Shown: positions 1 through 17,143 of the stretch, piece after piece | Layout: the number at the start of each line of letters is the position of its first letter | Position numbering within the stretch: position 1 is the stretch's first letter | Source of the DNA: Cercozoa sp. M6MM | Lineage: Eukaryota > Endomyxa: Ascetosporea | DNA: 64,000 nucleotides | Direction: 5' to 3' (one strand) | NCBI GenBank assembly: GCA_040357565.1 | Contig: JBDODJ010000044.1 | The notes under the pieces: model-generated | What the model saw: only the letters and a program-made list of their open reading frames with translations | The model's database searches: none | What the model was told of the DNA's origin: nothing | Made by a program: the position numbers and the translations under genes

Positions 1-631
1 GAGCGTATGGTACAGTGTCGAACTTGGAGTGACCTCGTCTTTCGTCTTGTCCCTACAAACACGTAGAATTCATCCCACCTGTGGTTTCAAAGCAGATACC
101 TACCTTCGTGAGTGCAGTCAAACCTGCGGTGTCGACCTACAGCCAGACACATGTGGCGTAGCAAGAGCACAGATTTACGCAACTCACAGGGAGGGATACC
201 AAGGTGATGTCCGTGTCTTCGAACTTGAGCGGCACTGCCACCGAGTCCCTTGTGATTCCTACACACACACACATACACACACACACATACACACACACAC
301 ACACACACCAAAGCAGGTTGCCTCCTTCCGGACTAACACTCAGCCCAAGAAATGAGTACCTGGAGTGGCGCCCACATTAAGTCGATGCTTGTCACCCAGC
401 AAGGTGTTGATCAGCGTCGACTTGCCCGTGTTGGGACGGCCCTGCAGGAGCACACTGACGCACAGCACACACACACACACACACACACATATGCCAGCGC
501 ATGGACACTCGTACCACGATGGCGAGCTGCATGTCGGGTCGTGCCTCCCGCGCCAACGCAGTGCCGCTTTCGCTCAGTGTCGCTTGTTGGCGGTATTCGT
601 TCAATTCCTGGAGGGAAGCGGGGGGAGGGTT

Positions 632-682
<51 letters not shown>

Positions 683-3600
683 CCCCTACCAAAAAAGGGA
701 TACCTGCAAGCGCTCTTGTCGCAGTTGCTCGCGTGTTTGCCGAGCAGTCACGCCAGTGCGCGTCTCGAAATCGACCGGATCGATCACACGGTGCACTCGC
801 TCAAACAGCACCGGCAGACTGTCCATCTGACGTCTCATAGCTGCATTGCACATATCAGGAAAAGAGAGTAACGCCTCCTCAATCTCAGGTAGACGTATCA
901 ACGGATAGCGTACCGTGGTAGAAGTCGGTGAGTCCCCAGTTGTGCTACGTCACAAGCACACACATGTCTCATGACATAAGTGCCTACAAGGCAAGCACGG
1001 TACCAAAGCAGAGCATTCAACGATGTCGGCATCCTCGAATCCAAGGCCCCGACACTACATCGAGCAGACAGTGGCGGCAAAGGTTAGTGAAGGGAGGACA
1101 TTTGTACCTCCTCAAGTGTTTCGAGACACCGCGGATCATCCTCATTGTCACACTGCACACGCATACACACACAGACACACATACAGACATCTACACGTGT
1201 TTATGTGTGTGTGGAGACTACCTTGTTGACGACAATAATAACACGCAGAGGAAGAAACTCGGGCGCGATGTTCACCTCAACCTGCGCACATATCCAAAGC
1301 ACAGACACGATGAACACACAACCCATGATCCAGCAGAGAAAGGTACGATCGGTTTGGATGACTCGGCAGCCTCAAACTCGTCAACTTGCGTGCCGATTCC
1401 GTTGACCTGTACAGACACTGTAATAGATGCACAAGTGCTGTACAGGCATGCAGGAGGCAATCACCTTGGCAGGCGGAAGGAGACCACCGTCAGCCGCCAA
1501 GCGCACGTTCTTTTGCTGCTCGGTTTGCTGTGCAAGTATCTTAGGATAGATTTGTACGACTTCGCTCTGAAAACAGCGAGCAAGTGTACATATTGTTTGA
1601 GCGCAGCATCAAGTCGTCGCATATCACCTAAGAGACAACATTTAACAGAGGTAATGTGCGACCCGAATTACGAGATGAACCAGAGTAGTGTCGTTCCTTG
1701 GCACGCTGCCGCACTGTACAGTACAAACAACATTAGGGGAGGAGGAAGCTAGGGATCAGACATACCGAGTCGTTTCCAGTCACGAGAACTGCGGTCCATG
1801 AGATCACGTTCCATGTGCGAGTCTGCTCAAGTGTATTGTTGGTGCACTGATGTGCAAGTCAAAAGGTAGGTATCAGAACAGAACAATGCGGATACTTTGC
1901 AAGTCGCGCATGCGTGCATGCTCTTCGATCGGCTGCAGCAGCGATTCCGTGGCGTGTGCCATCTCGAGTAGCTACAGACGAAACCGACAGAGCAATCACA
2001 CACACCAACAGATGTCCAGATGATGAACAGGAGGCACCTCTTGTTTCGACTCGTCGTCGAGGCCGCTAAATCACCACAAACGTGAGACATTGTGCTTGTG
2101 CGGTATGCATGGAAGCTACCCCGCCTGCATGATCTTTCTCTTCTCCGACAAACGGTCTGACACGTGTTCGTAGTCCTCATCCTCCACTACAGAAAAAGCG
2201 ACATTGCAATTTTTGTTGTCATTCGTGGCATTCAATACAACCAACACACACTCGGCCAGTCGATCTTTGAGGATGCGTTCCGCGCGGTTGTCGATCTAAG
2301 CGATATGACACCCCGACAGGTAAAGCAGAAAAGAGTACGAGGAGATTGTCTTTGGAGGTTACCTCGTGCAACTGCGCCTCAACAACCGAGTCGACGTCCT
2401 CCGTGAAGGACCCCTGTCACAGGCAAAAATAGATCCGTTGATGCCAAGGCACACCTGTGGAGAGCAGTGCATACCAGACGCTCCTTAAGCAACTGGTACG
2501 CTACCTCTCGTTTCTCGATCTGTGTCACACACAACAAAAACGGGTCAGGGAGCAAGGGCACACGGGGAGGCCGATGGGACGGGCTACCTCTTTGTGCAAG
2601 AACTCGGCGATGCGGTAGTCTTCCGGCTGCACGCCTGCCGGGCCGTCCACAACCTGTCCCGAGCAGCGCGAAGGAGAGTCAACAAGAAGACAAGAGAGCA
2701 GTGAGAGACAAGAGCAAAAGGTGCAGCAACTGGTGCTTACCAGAACCGCCACATCGGCACCTTGCAGCGCGCGTTGTGCTTGTCTTAGCATACCTCTTTT
2801 CAACTATGCGATGTTATTGCTCGTACAGCCATCGCTGCGCATCGTCCATAAGCTAGCACCGATACCTCAGTTTCGGTGGCGTTGCGAAGATTTTTCTTCG
2901 TTTCGACCTGCAGGCAATCAGCTGGAACAGGCAGTGCATTTATGACAGCACAAAGTACCTCCTCGTAACCCGGTGTGTCGACTGCAGCAAATTCAAGATC
3001 CAGGAGCTCGCCGCGGGACACTTGTCTGTAATCACACTCCTTCAGTCAGCTTTACCGAAGAGAGGGAAGAAGGAAAAGAGAGCACCGGTCACGCGTGACA
3101 CCAGGCATATCATGAACAATGGCAGTGCCGCCACCACACACGCGGTTGAACAGTGACGACTTGCCTGAACAAGGACAGAGTGTGTATACTGCACAGGACA
3201 CTGAGACACAGACAGGGAATGTACCCACATTGGGCCGTCCAACAAAGGCGACACGCGGCTGTCGCGCGATCAGTTCTTTCGTGTCGCGGCCCGCCGCGTC
3301 CGTGCCTGCAGCACAGTGATGTGAACAGACTGCAGGACAGGGTCGGCAGCCAGAAAAGCTACCAATGGCGGCCAGCTGCATGTGCATCTGCTCGGTAAGT
3401 CGGTCGCGACGCGATTTCGCTTGCACCAGCTGCACCATATCGTAACGCAACTTGAACGAGGCGAAAAGAAAAAAACAGCAATGCAAAGGTACCGTGTCTG
3501 TCTGGCGGCTGAGGAACTCCACATTCGCGCCTTTGCTGAATTGTCCCGCACTGCTGAGAGCCCTGTATATCATCACACACATTAAAAATGGTAGTAACAC

Positions 3601-3705
3601 ACATCAGCACACATTCGCACGGTGCGGCACTGACCTGATCTGGGCGTCAGTGACCTTTCGGCGCGCATGCCGGCTACCCGCCGCACGAACGCACGATGAA
3701 CGCAT
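1..3705 (-). CDS. der: Der/EngA-type double GTPase, multi-exon, 3' part missing at left edge
   Basis: The protein carries two GTP-binding domains in tandem, the hallmark of EngA/Der, which in bacteria and organelles assists assembly of the large ribosomal subunit. Domain 1 has a P-loop GRPNVGKSS near 3165-3240 (split by an intron between Gly and Lys), PGVTRDR near 3090, DTPG near 2975, [11 protein letters not shown] near 2640 and VVNK near 1215. Domain 2 starts with GRPNTGKST near 415-443 and has VDTAGL near 130. The linker between them (about 700-900) is acidic and helical. The proposed start at 3705 opens a short exon rich in Arg, Ser and Ala, compatible with an organelle targeting peptide, although the start is not proven. 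The last G4/G5 motifs and the KH-like C-terminal domain lie outside the window. Introns often begin GTAC and several hold (TG)n in the sense direction. Family assignment is firm; compartment is inferred. Confidence 0.85.
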
Positions 3706-4071
3706 CCAAGGGCACTGTTTTAGCGCGAATATACTCTGGTACTACATATTCGGATCGCTGGAACCAGTGCATCAATAATATTTTTAAAATAATGATTTCC
3801 TGATACAGTACTTTTCAGTGACTGGCGATCAGATACATTTTTGTCTTGTTAAATTAGCGGGAAATCGAGTGGCTACTTTTCGGCTATGCATTTTCCAGAG
3901 TTTAAGGCAAAACGGGCATCGTTTTCCCGAGTTTCTCTGGAGTGGATGTTGTCTTCGAGTGCAATCTTTCACGAGCACGAATTTCTTAGAGTGTGGCCTT
4001 CCACCGTCGAATTACCCGCACGTGTTCTGAGAAACAGCAACTGTCGTGTCCACGCTGATTAAATGCACTTC

Positions 4072-4726
4072 TCACCGCTGCTCGTCGTGGTTATCTTTTG
4101 TGACAACGTAGCTGCATATGCGCAAGAAAAGTACAACTTTGAATGTCTCCTTGTTCGACCCGCGCACGAGCCGCTATGTAGAGATTTATCTTCGGAGGTA
4201 TCACACGCTTGGGTATAGAGGTACATATTGGTATTTGTCAGTACAAACTGTGTGTTTTTTAATTGCAGTACCTGTACCTTGATGAGTCTATCAAGCAAGT
4301 CGAACAGCTGAAATGCGCGAAAGCTACTGAATATGGATGCTTTCGCGTAAGCGAGCGCTATGGTGTCGAACAGCGAGAAGATGAGAAATACTGCAGTGCA
4401 AAGGGCTGCCGCGACGTTGCCCACGCGTGCGACCCCTCTGAGTGTTATGTGCTACCTCCGCCCGAGCCGAAGCACGGACTGATTGAACGAACTCACAAAC
4501 CCACCCAACAACCCTATGAGCCAACTTCTGAATCTTTGGCCTCGTATCGCTACACTGTAAATCTACTTTGAGTCCATCGTTTCGTTTGTACCTGGTCGTC
4601 ATGACTATATTCATCTACCTCGGTCGTTTTGACTGTTGCAGTGTCATACTGTGGAAGTCGCGGATTATGCGCGATGCACCGATTTGCTCCATTTGAAGCA
4701 ATGGCTGATCTTAAGCATGGGCACAT
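4072..4726 (-). CDS. Small membrane protein, possibly Pex11-like
   Basis: Four exons can be joined in phase: a first exon ending in EYSHDDQ, then KIQKLAHRVVG, then a long exon with a hydrophobic stretch (ALCTAVFLIFSLFDTIALAY) followed by SSFRAFQLFDLLDRLIK, then a short basic exon ending in DNHDEQR and stop. Donors are GTACAA, GTGGGT and GTACAG. The protein is about 150 residues. The hydrophobic segment followed by an amphipathic helix, and the FDTIALAYAKASIF pattern, recall Pex11 peroxisome-membrane proteins, but the resemblance is weak and I do not claim it. The start at 4726 overlaps by ten bases the proposed start of the plus-strand gene, so the two would share a very compact divergent promoter. 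The splice joins support a real gene; the function is open. Confidence 0.5.
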
Positions 4727-5234
4727 CGTATGGTGAGACACCCACCACACACAGGGCGCGGTAGTCCGTGCTTAAAAAACTATGTATTGTTTAGATGATT
4801 TGAAATGTGCCACCGCGAGCAAGGCAGTTTGTTGGGACATATACATGGACAAAGAAGCTGACCCAAGCAAATGCCCCCCATGTAAAGACGTCGCCTTTGG
4901 TACAATCCGTAAGGGTTAAGTCAAAAAGGCGTATTTCAAATCATCTGGTCTGCTTCAATCAGCTTGTCCGCGTGACTTCTGTGGTGACGCAGATGTTGAG
5001 CCTGAAGTCCCCGAGCCTGAAGTCCCCGAGCCTGAAGTCCCCGAGCCCAACGACACCGAATCTGAGCCGACAAGTGAGCTGGAGGACCATGTCGCGGATC
5101 ATGATCATGTGACACAACCCATACATGCTCAAGACGAAAGCACGACGGCAACCCCGTCGTCGGTGGCAGCGGTGGAGCCAGTGCCTGCGGCAATCATGTT
5201 GCTGCTAACATCATTGCTGCTGTTGCTTGGTTAA
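4717..5234 (+). CDS. Small acidic protein with GPI-signal-like C-terminus
   Basis: The C-terminal exon is clear. It has three tandem copies of a 15-base unit encoding PEVPE near 5000-5046, then a low-complexity acidic and Thr/Ser/Pro region, and ends in a purely hydrophobic run (IMLLLTSLLLLLG) directly before the stop. That layout is typical of a GPI-anchor attachment signal preceded by a stalk. Upstream exons carry paired cysteines (CATASKAVCW, CPPCKD, CPRDFCGD), as in small secreted disulphide-bonded domains. Splice joins at 4732-4795 and 4910-4961 keep the frame. No signal peptide is visible at the proposed start, so the true 5' end may lie elsewhere. Identity is unknown; surface location is inferred from the C-terminus only. 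Confidence 0.4.
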
Positions 5235-5544
5235 GTAACTAACTGGTCAAAAGAATCATAAGTTTACTGTGCCTGGCGGACTCGTCTACCGTACATACCC
5301 ACGTTTTTGCTGTCTTGCTTGCCATTTGTGCCCAGCTCACTCATAGCTGGGTGCACTTAAGTCACATGCGTCGCGCTAGGGATTGTCGGTGAGCCCGCAG
5401 TCCCGGTAGACGAGAGGACGATTGTGTCGCATGGAGAGAGGCAGAAGCCCGCAGGCGCGAGACACCGACCTAGACTCTTGTGTCAAAATAGACTGGACAA
5501 ACTAAGTTACGTATCCGATCCGTCATATCTATCTCGTCTGTCCT
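5235..5544. other. Intergenic stretch, nothing recognised
   Basis: No exon with convincing splice sites or recognisable protein was found on either strand. The short open frames here have no family resemblance. Confidence 0.5.
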
Positions 5545-5723
5545 TTACAAAGACATGTTCGCAAAAGGACCTCCGTTGGAATCATCGTCACTCGAGTCGT
5601 CACGGTCTTCACTATCGTTGACGTTTTCATGCGCGACCTCATCGACGGGAGCGGTGCTGCCGTCACACTCGTCGCTCTTTTGCATGACGAAACAAAAGTA
5701 TCCAAAGCCTTTGTTGTCACCTA

Positions 5724-5768
<45 letters not shown>
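5545..5768 (-). CDS. Possible acidic C-terminal exon of an unplaced minus-strand gene
   Basis: Read on the minus strand, a (TG)n tract next to the N gap ends in a plausible acceptor (GAAATAG). The frame that follows encodes GFGYFCFVMQKSDEC and then an acidic Ser/Asp tail (EDRDDSSDDDSNG) before a stop at 5545. The sense-direction (TG)n supports a minus-strand intron. The upstream exons would have to lie in the gap of unknown length, because good plus-strand exons begin at 5869. On the plus strand the same bases give an uninterrupted hydrophobic frame that might instead be the first exon of the next gene. I cannot decide between the two. Confidence 0.25.
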
Positions 5769-5868
5769 NNNNNNNNNNNNNNNNNNNNNNNNNNNNNNNN
5801 NNNNNNNNNNNNNNNNNNNNNNNNNNNNNNNNNNNNNNNNNNNNNNNNNNNNNNNNNNNNNNNNNNNN
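5769..5868. other. Assembly gap (100 N)
   Basis: A run of exactly 100 N directly after a (CA)n tract; the true length is unknown. It hides the 5' end of the following plus-strand gene. Confidence 0.95.
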
Positions 5869-6019
5869 CTCTCGATGACAAGTTTGCGGTAAGCAAGCCT
5901 CATTCTTCGTGCAGTGCATTCTTTTGTGAAACAACATCCTTTTCTCTCAGGTGGGAGTCAGTCCTGCGCCGTGAGTTCTATTTTGCTGTCGCTTGCTCAA
6001 GTAGTATTGTGTGTGTGTG

Positions 6020-6064
<45 letters not shown>

Positions 6065-9000
6065 CGGCCAGAAGGTCTGCATCCGGACTGTTGCAGGCGA
6101 CTTCTTTGCTGCGCCAGCGCGTAAGTTTCCGTATTTTGCAAAGGGGGGATATCAAATGTGCCATATATATATGCATCGATAAACACACACACATATATAT
6201 ATATATACATGTCTACAGTGCTGGAGCTTGCACCGCAGACGACGTGGGCCAGCTTCATGCAGGTCGCTGTGATATCGAGTTTTAAATCCGTCAACCAAAC
6301 AGTAGGCCAATCTCCTGCTACCCTCTGTCTCAGATGCACAGTGAGTGTACCTAGGATACGCGAGTCAAGACGACGGTCAACTTCAACAAGGCGATGTTTC
6401 TGTACGATTGCCTACGAAATAAAGCTTCGGTGTGTGTGTGTGCGTACACCACTGTTTTTGCTGTCTTAGAGCGAACGTCGTTCCTGCCATTCGTCGCTTG
6501 TGAGTTCACCTCAAAGGATGTGTTTTCTTTCCTTGTGTTTTACTTGTGCGTTATCGCAGGGAGTCGTTGGACGCCGAGGTGTCTGCAACGTGGCCTCTGA
6601 CAACTCGCAGTGATGTCATTTCATTTGCCAACTCGCCTCTCATTCCGACGCCGTCTCTTTTCGCCTACGGTATCCGTGTGTGTGTGCGTGTGTGCGTGTG
6701 TGTGTATGTGTGCGCGCGCAGGGATAAAGCTTGAACTGACACCGAAAACGTGGTTGAATGGCGTCGAACCTGACGGTGTGTTGTATCTGTCGTCTGGAGG
6801 TTTCTTTGCAAACTATTTGATGTCGCAGGCTGGACAACTCCTGGCGTTGGTGAGATGGTAAGACTGCATGCCACCCACCCCACCCCCCCGGTCAGTTTGT
6901 ATTCCTTCATCTGTTCGTCTGTAGGTCGCAAGCTTGGGCAACCTTCCACGTCGCATTCCGTCTATCATTGGACTTGACGTATGTCGCATGTGATACCCCG
7001 GGTACTTTATTCGAGAAGTTGCTTTTTCGCTCAGAGCGACGAAGCTGTGACGTACACGTTCGGCAATAGCACTAGCAATGGACTCACTGTACTCTATCTC
7101 CTGTAATGTATGTGCTCTTCTAGTGCTGTGTGAGTTTAGGTCGAGTGGGCTGACTTAGGAGCACTCGAACCGCAGTTGCTGGAGTAAGTTCTCAGTCTGT
7201 ATGTTATGTGCGTTGGACTCTGTCTGTTCTTTTGCAGTGGCACACATCCACAACTGGTTGGCTACAACGTCAACATCGTATCACGACATTTAAACTGTTT
7301 CGTTGCGAACCGTGTGCTCACAATGCTGTGTGTGTTCAGGAGGCAAGTGACGGATCGTGGACGTCAGGTCCGGTTAGTCTCAGTGCCACTGAGACTCGCT
7401 GGGAACTCGAAGTGCCACAGCCGTTGTTTGACGCCGCTAACGAGTACGCTTAGAGCCAATGTCAGTTGTCTTGCCTTTTTGTATCTGGTTTGTAACCTCG
7501 CAACTCGCAGACGAAAGGTGACCCTCAAAGTCACAGTTCTCCCGGTGTCGCACCCGTTGGTACATTTGCGTCTATGGCACGTGCGTTTTTGTAAGAGCCA
7601 GACTACTAATTGCGCAGGCAAACCAAACTTTCCCGGGCATGCCATCGTGGGAACCGACTACAGCTGACAGTACCTTTAGTGAAATACAAAAACACAGGTT
7701 TGTGTTTTACTGGTGCTGTTCGCAGTCGCGTTGCAGCAGTTGGCCCCTCCTATTGTGCCACCGGAGTTGAAGGACTTCTTCAAACAGGTATATTCGCTGC
7801 TATCGCACTCGAAATCTCGCGTAGATGAGTCACTGTTTTTGCATAGATGAGTCAATCGTCGTATTACGAGTTTGGCGCGCGCTTTGTTTGGGAGCACACC
7901 GAAACGCTTGACGTACCATGTTCTCCTGTGTTTCGCCTTGTCTGGAGTGTGCCGTATGTGATTTACCAGTGACTACGGTACTTTGATTGTGCGACACAGT
8001 TAACACTTGAGGCGGCCAAGACCGAGGTCTCTCTTTGGTACGTTTCTATGTTCTTTTTTGCTGGGATACACGTCAAGTATGTTTGTTTTTACGACGCAGG
8101 TGGGCGCCTCCAACGTCCTCGACGCTCGATTTTGTGCACAATGTGGTAGGCTTAAACTTTTGAATTTTTATTTTATTTCATTTTGTTTTTACTTTTTGTA
8201 TTTTATATTTATTTTTTTTATTTTTAGACGGTGGTCAGAACGGATCAAGTGAACGGACAAGGACCAGACGAGACTCATTGGGTCATCGTATGTCACACTG
8301 ATATGTCACATGCACCTGTGGTTTCTAATACTACTCTACTGTATGTCTAGGACGCCCTGCCTCCTGGACAGTACAAGCTGTACCTGTGGACGCAAGCGAC
8401 TGGTACATCCGGCACACTGTCACATTTCGGAGGATGCATGCTTAAACGACATTTTGCCCTAGGTCGCGACAAGGTGAATCCTCGCTGGTTGGATCGGCGT
8501 TCGATCACTGTTGAGTCGCCGGTAAACTTCTACAGGTGTCCCATGGAAAAGCAGTGATGTGTGGATGAGTGTCTGATCACAGGTTGCGACTCACTTGTCG
8601 TTTAACCTGAACACCTTCTTTTTAAGCAACTCTCCAGATGCCTTGAACAACGGTACATCCTCCCTTCCGAGTGTACTGGCTTCCTGAGTAGCTAGCCTGC
8701 GTGCGTACAGTGCGTGCAATCACGTTCCCGATGAGAGGAAGTCATATCCCAGCGGGGCAGACTAATTTGCTAAATCACATCGTACAGTTGCCTTTTGTGT
8801 CGCACATGCGGTATCACAAGGTACGTGTCTGGGGCGATGCAGGTCACAGCGCTGACTCCTGTTGCCAAAAACGACTTCAATGCACCTGGTAACACGTCTT
8901 GGTCTGGCTGTTGTTGACCCTGTCGCATGTGCCATGCTATGGGGTGTGCTCTTTGTAGCCGACTTTACTGCGGTCTCGTTCACTGTCAGCTGTGTCGTGG

Positions 9001-12000
9001 AGGGTTTGGGTATACTACCAAACTACCTTTCTGCAGACCGACCTTAAATGTTACCCCAATTAGCCTTGGCTAACTTCATGTCGACTCAAACGGCAAACGA
9101 AATCCAAGCTAACGAAGTAAGTGAGCTCGTACTGTGTTTGGTGATTGACTTTGAAATGCCTCTTGTGTGTAGTTCAACCTGGCGTCCTTTAGCAATCCTT
9201 GGTACATGCTTGACTCAGCACTACTTGCCTACCGTTCGACACTGTGCTGTTTGATTGTGCTGTTTGATTGCGCAGGTTGGGCACGTACAACTGCAGCGTC
9301 ACTTGCGACCAGCTGACGACCACTGTGTACCGATTGTTACGTGTACCCTGCAGTGGGAATATCTACTGTGCCTGTGTGTGTCCGTAGCACGGAGACTCTT
9401 GTCGTTGAATATGACAACGAGGCATCTGGCTTACTCAAGTCGTACCTTTGCCTTGTGTTTCCTTGTGCTGTTTGTTTCTGCCGCATTCGGTACTCATGAT
9501 AGGGACGGTGGCTCTCCGAGTGGCTTGCCGAGTGACGTGCCCACGTATTTTCCTTTTTGACCCCTCGGGCACACCAACATGAACCGCGACAATATAGTAC
9601 CCTTGAGTTCTCAACGGTGCCGATGCTGCCGGCCCGAATGCACCAGTTGCGCTTTGTTGTACGTCCCCACAGCAATTCATCGCTTGTGTTTTCGTTGAAA
9701 TTAAGTTCACCTGCTCCGATGGTGCGTAGTTCAACTCGACCGAGTATCTGACGTGTAAGCCGACTCCTGTGGTGTTTTCTCTATCTTAGATTAACTGTGC
9801 CATCTTCACGCGTCATGTGTACTTGAATTTGTGTGTTCTTGTGCGTAGACCTCTGCCACGGACATTGCGAACCGCGTAGCGTTTGACTAGTGAGTTTCTT
9901 CCTTATTCTCAGTGTATGCATGAATTTGAAACGTGATCACGCTGTATGTGTAAACAGCACTTGGAGCTGTCTGCTACCGCCTGCCTTGGGCGCCAATCTA
10001 CTGCCGCAACTGTAAACCGTTTTATTTGTTTATTTTTTGTCATCGAAGCATTGTGACTGGCATGTAACTGTACAGGCGGTATCACAGCGCGCTGTTAGCT
10101 TTCTCAGACACCTCGTCGATCTCGTACCAAGCACCGAACGCGAACCCGTGTACGTTTCACACAGCCCATGTGTGTGTGGATGTATGTGTGTATGTGTGTG
10201 TGCAGTTTCTCTTCGATCGGTGAGTGCTGTGAACAGCTTGCTACCTCTGCAGGTATCTCGTTGTCTGCCACTGTCGGACCGGCTTAGGTTTACCTCCTGA
10301 TTCTCCTTTTGCACAGATGAAGTCAAACCTTCCGGCACAACTTACCTTTGATGGCACGGTACACAGGACTGGCACTTTCGTGGATGTGTACGCTTCCTTG
10401 CTCTAGGGCTTTTCGGTCAATCCGGCACGTTTCCTGTCGGTGTCGATGCGCACTGTCAGCGATGGTACGGTGCCTTGTTAGCATATTTGATTGCATTGCA
10501 TTCTTTCTTCGTGTGCAGGCAAACTATGGCCGTGTGACATCTCGTCCTCGCTGAGCAACAGCACTTTCATCGTACGATGCGCGGCTCTTCTCTCAGCACA
10601 AGTGTGTCTGTTGCTATTTGGCTGCTTTCCATGTGCAGACATGCCTCTCCACCAAGGGCATCGGAGGTGATGTGCGCATGCTGATTGACGTGGTACTGTG
10701 TGACGCTATCTTGCTTGTGTGTGCGTGTGTTGTTGATCCCTTCCCTGCGTAGGTCGCAGCGCCGGCAGGCACCTTCACGCAACAGTTCTCGCGCGGGCAA
10801 GGCGACACTCACGACCTTGTAAAGCACATTGCATTGTTACTGCGTAGTATGTGTACGTGTATGTTTACAGAGCTTCCCGTTTGCACCGAAGCCGATTAGA
10901 ATCTTTGGCTGCAATGGCGCGGTACCCCTGTCCTGTCTGCTGGACAGGCTGGTGCCTGTGTTGGCTTATCAAGTGCGCTCGTAGAATCCGCCTGTGTGCG
11001 ACACGAAAGGAGCCAGTGTTTTGCTGGAGGGCGTTGTACTATGCACTTTTTCCTTTTTAATCGCGTGCGCGTGTGTGTATCTTTTTGATGACGTAGGACG
11101 TTGGCAGCACTCAAGAAAATGTGCAAGTTGCTGTCGTCATTGACGCTTTCGTCACCGGTACGCAGTGCGCGTGTGAGTGTGTGCGTGCATGCGTGCGTGC
11201 ATGTGTGGCTGTGTGTGTGTGTGTGTGTGTGTCGGTGTGTTGATTAAGAGTGTTCTCGCTTGTTCAGTGCCGGCGACGACGGTGAACACGACGCACATCA
11301 CATTCCAGAGTACTGTCGTTTACCTCCAACGTGGTTTTTAATCTGTGTCCCTCTTGTCTGTCCTGCAGTGCCTGCACTTCTTGACGGCGTTTCACGCAAT
11401 CCCACTGTGTCTGGTGCACCCATTTGCCAGATTGTACTACTTTGCTCTTGCGTGTCTGTGCATGTGCGTTCGTTGTTTAGTTCAACGCGGCGCTGGCATC
11501 GAGAGTGCTGAGATTTTTGGATTGTTCTCGTACCACTGTTGTTTCAGCACACGCTGTCCATCCTTACATTGTTCATATCCAGGTATGAACTGCCGCAACT
11601 CGAGTCGATTCAAGGCTGCAGTGCATGCAATGGCGGTACTTACAATCCCTGACAAGCGTATATGCTCCGCACTATGGGTTCCCTAAACAGGGATCTGCGA
11701 CTGCGCTCGTGCCGGTGGTGATGTGGTACGAAGCGAACTCTTATATCTACTTACTTAAGCATCCGTGTGCTAACTTTTTCCGGTAGGTGACGGTGACTGG
11801 ACGTCATTTAGGACCGTCTTCTCTGTACTGCCCATTTTGATCTGACAAGATCTGTTGTGGTTTGTATGCTTTCTGGGATGCATAGTCGTGTGCTCTTTGG
11901 CGCAACTCTCGTGCCAACAGTCAAGTAGCATTTGGACCTAGGGTGTCACTGGTCATTCGTGTATGGTGTGCATGTGTGCGTGTGATAGCCATGACCCAGT

Positions 12001-12255
12001 GAACCCATCGGAGCATATCACCTTCGCACTGCCTCCTGCCATTGACAGTGGTATTTTGTAGTTGCACCCATGGTCAGTTCGGTTTCCTCGAGTCTGTTCT
12101 GCTCAGGTGCTCGACGAGCCTTGTTGGCTGTCACTCCTGATGGCGAATTCAGCAGTGGGTACAGCGCGCCCATGTCTCTACTTCTTCTGAGTGCCCTTGT
12201 GTGTGCAGTGTTTTGTACATGTCATACGCGGCGTGTCCGCCTGGCACAGAGCTGA
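5869..12255 (+). CDS. Very long multi-exon protein of probable extracellular type, 5' end in gap
   Basis: Many short exons separated by introns of about 22-100 nt can be joined in frame across six kilobases. Readable blocks include IRTVAGDFFAAPA near 6090, LTPKTWLNGVEPDGVLYLSS near 6750, SSYYEFGARFVWEHTETLDV near 7860, LPPGQYKLYLWTQATG near 8350, GTYNCSVTCDQLTTTVYRF near 9290, and SVLLEGVDVGSTQENVQVAV near 11020-11140. The protein is rich in beta-strand-like alternation, NxS/T sites and scattered Cys, with no kinase, protease or other catalytic motif. A block near 11800 (VTVTGRHLGPSSLYC) resembles the start of an IPT/TIG immunoglobulin-like fold, a weak likeness only. The last exon ends at a stop at 12255 after a possible membrane helix near 12170-12235 followed by HTRRVRLAQS, which would make it type I membrane-anchored; this depends on whether a short intron is removed there. 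No family was recognised. Coding status is strong; the function is unknown. Confidence 0.65.
8821..8842 (+). other. Predicted 22-nt intron
   Basis: Bases 8821-8842 start GTACGT and end GATGCAG. Removing them joins FVSHMRYHK to VTALTPVAKNDFNAPG, which continues in frame through the next splice to ADFTAVSFTVSC. Reading through instead gives a frame that reaches a stop within about 20 codons. The intron is far shorter than its neighbours. Confidence 0.5.
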
Positions 12256-12267
12256 ATCCGGTACCTC

Positions 12268-17143
<4,876 letters not shown>

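Noticed and set aside
240..680. Open frames made of His-Thr or Cys-Val dipeptide repeats (here and at every CA/TG tract)
   Set aside because: They are translations of dinucleotide microsatellites inside introns and run into N gaps; none has a protein-like context.
6640..6720. Minus-strand alternative reading of the 6-12 kb region as a gene
   Set aside because: The plus-strand exons have consistent donors and acceptors with in-phase joins over many introns; the minus frames are interrupted and lack splice sites.
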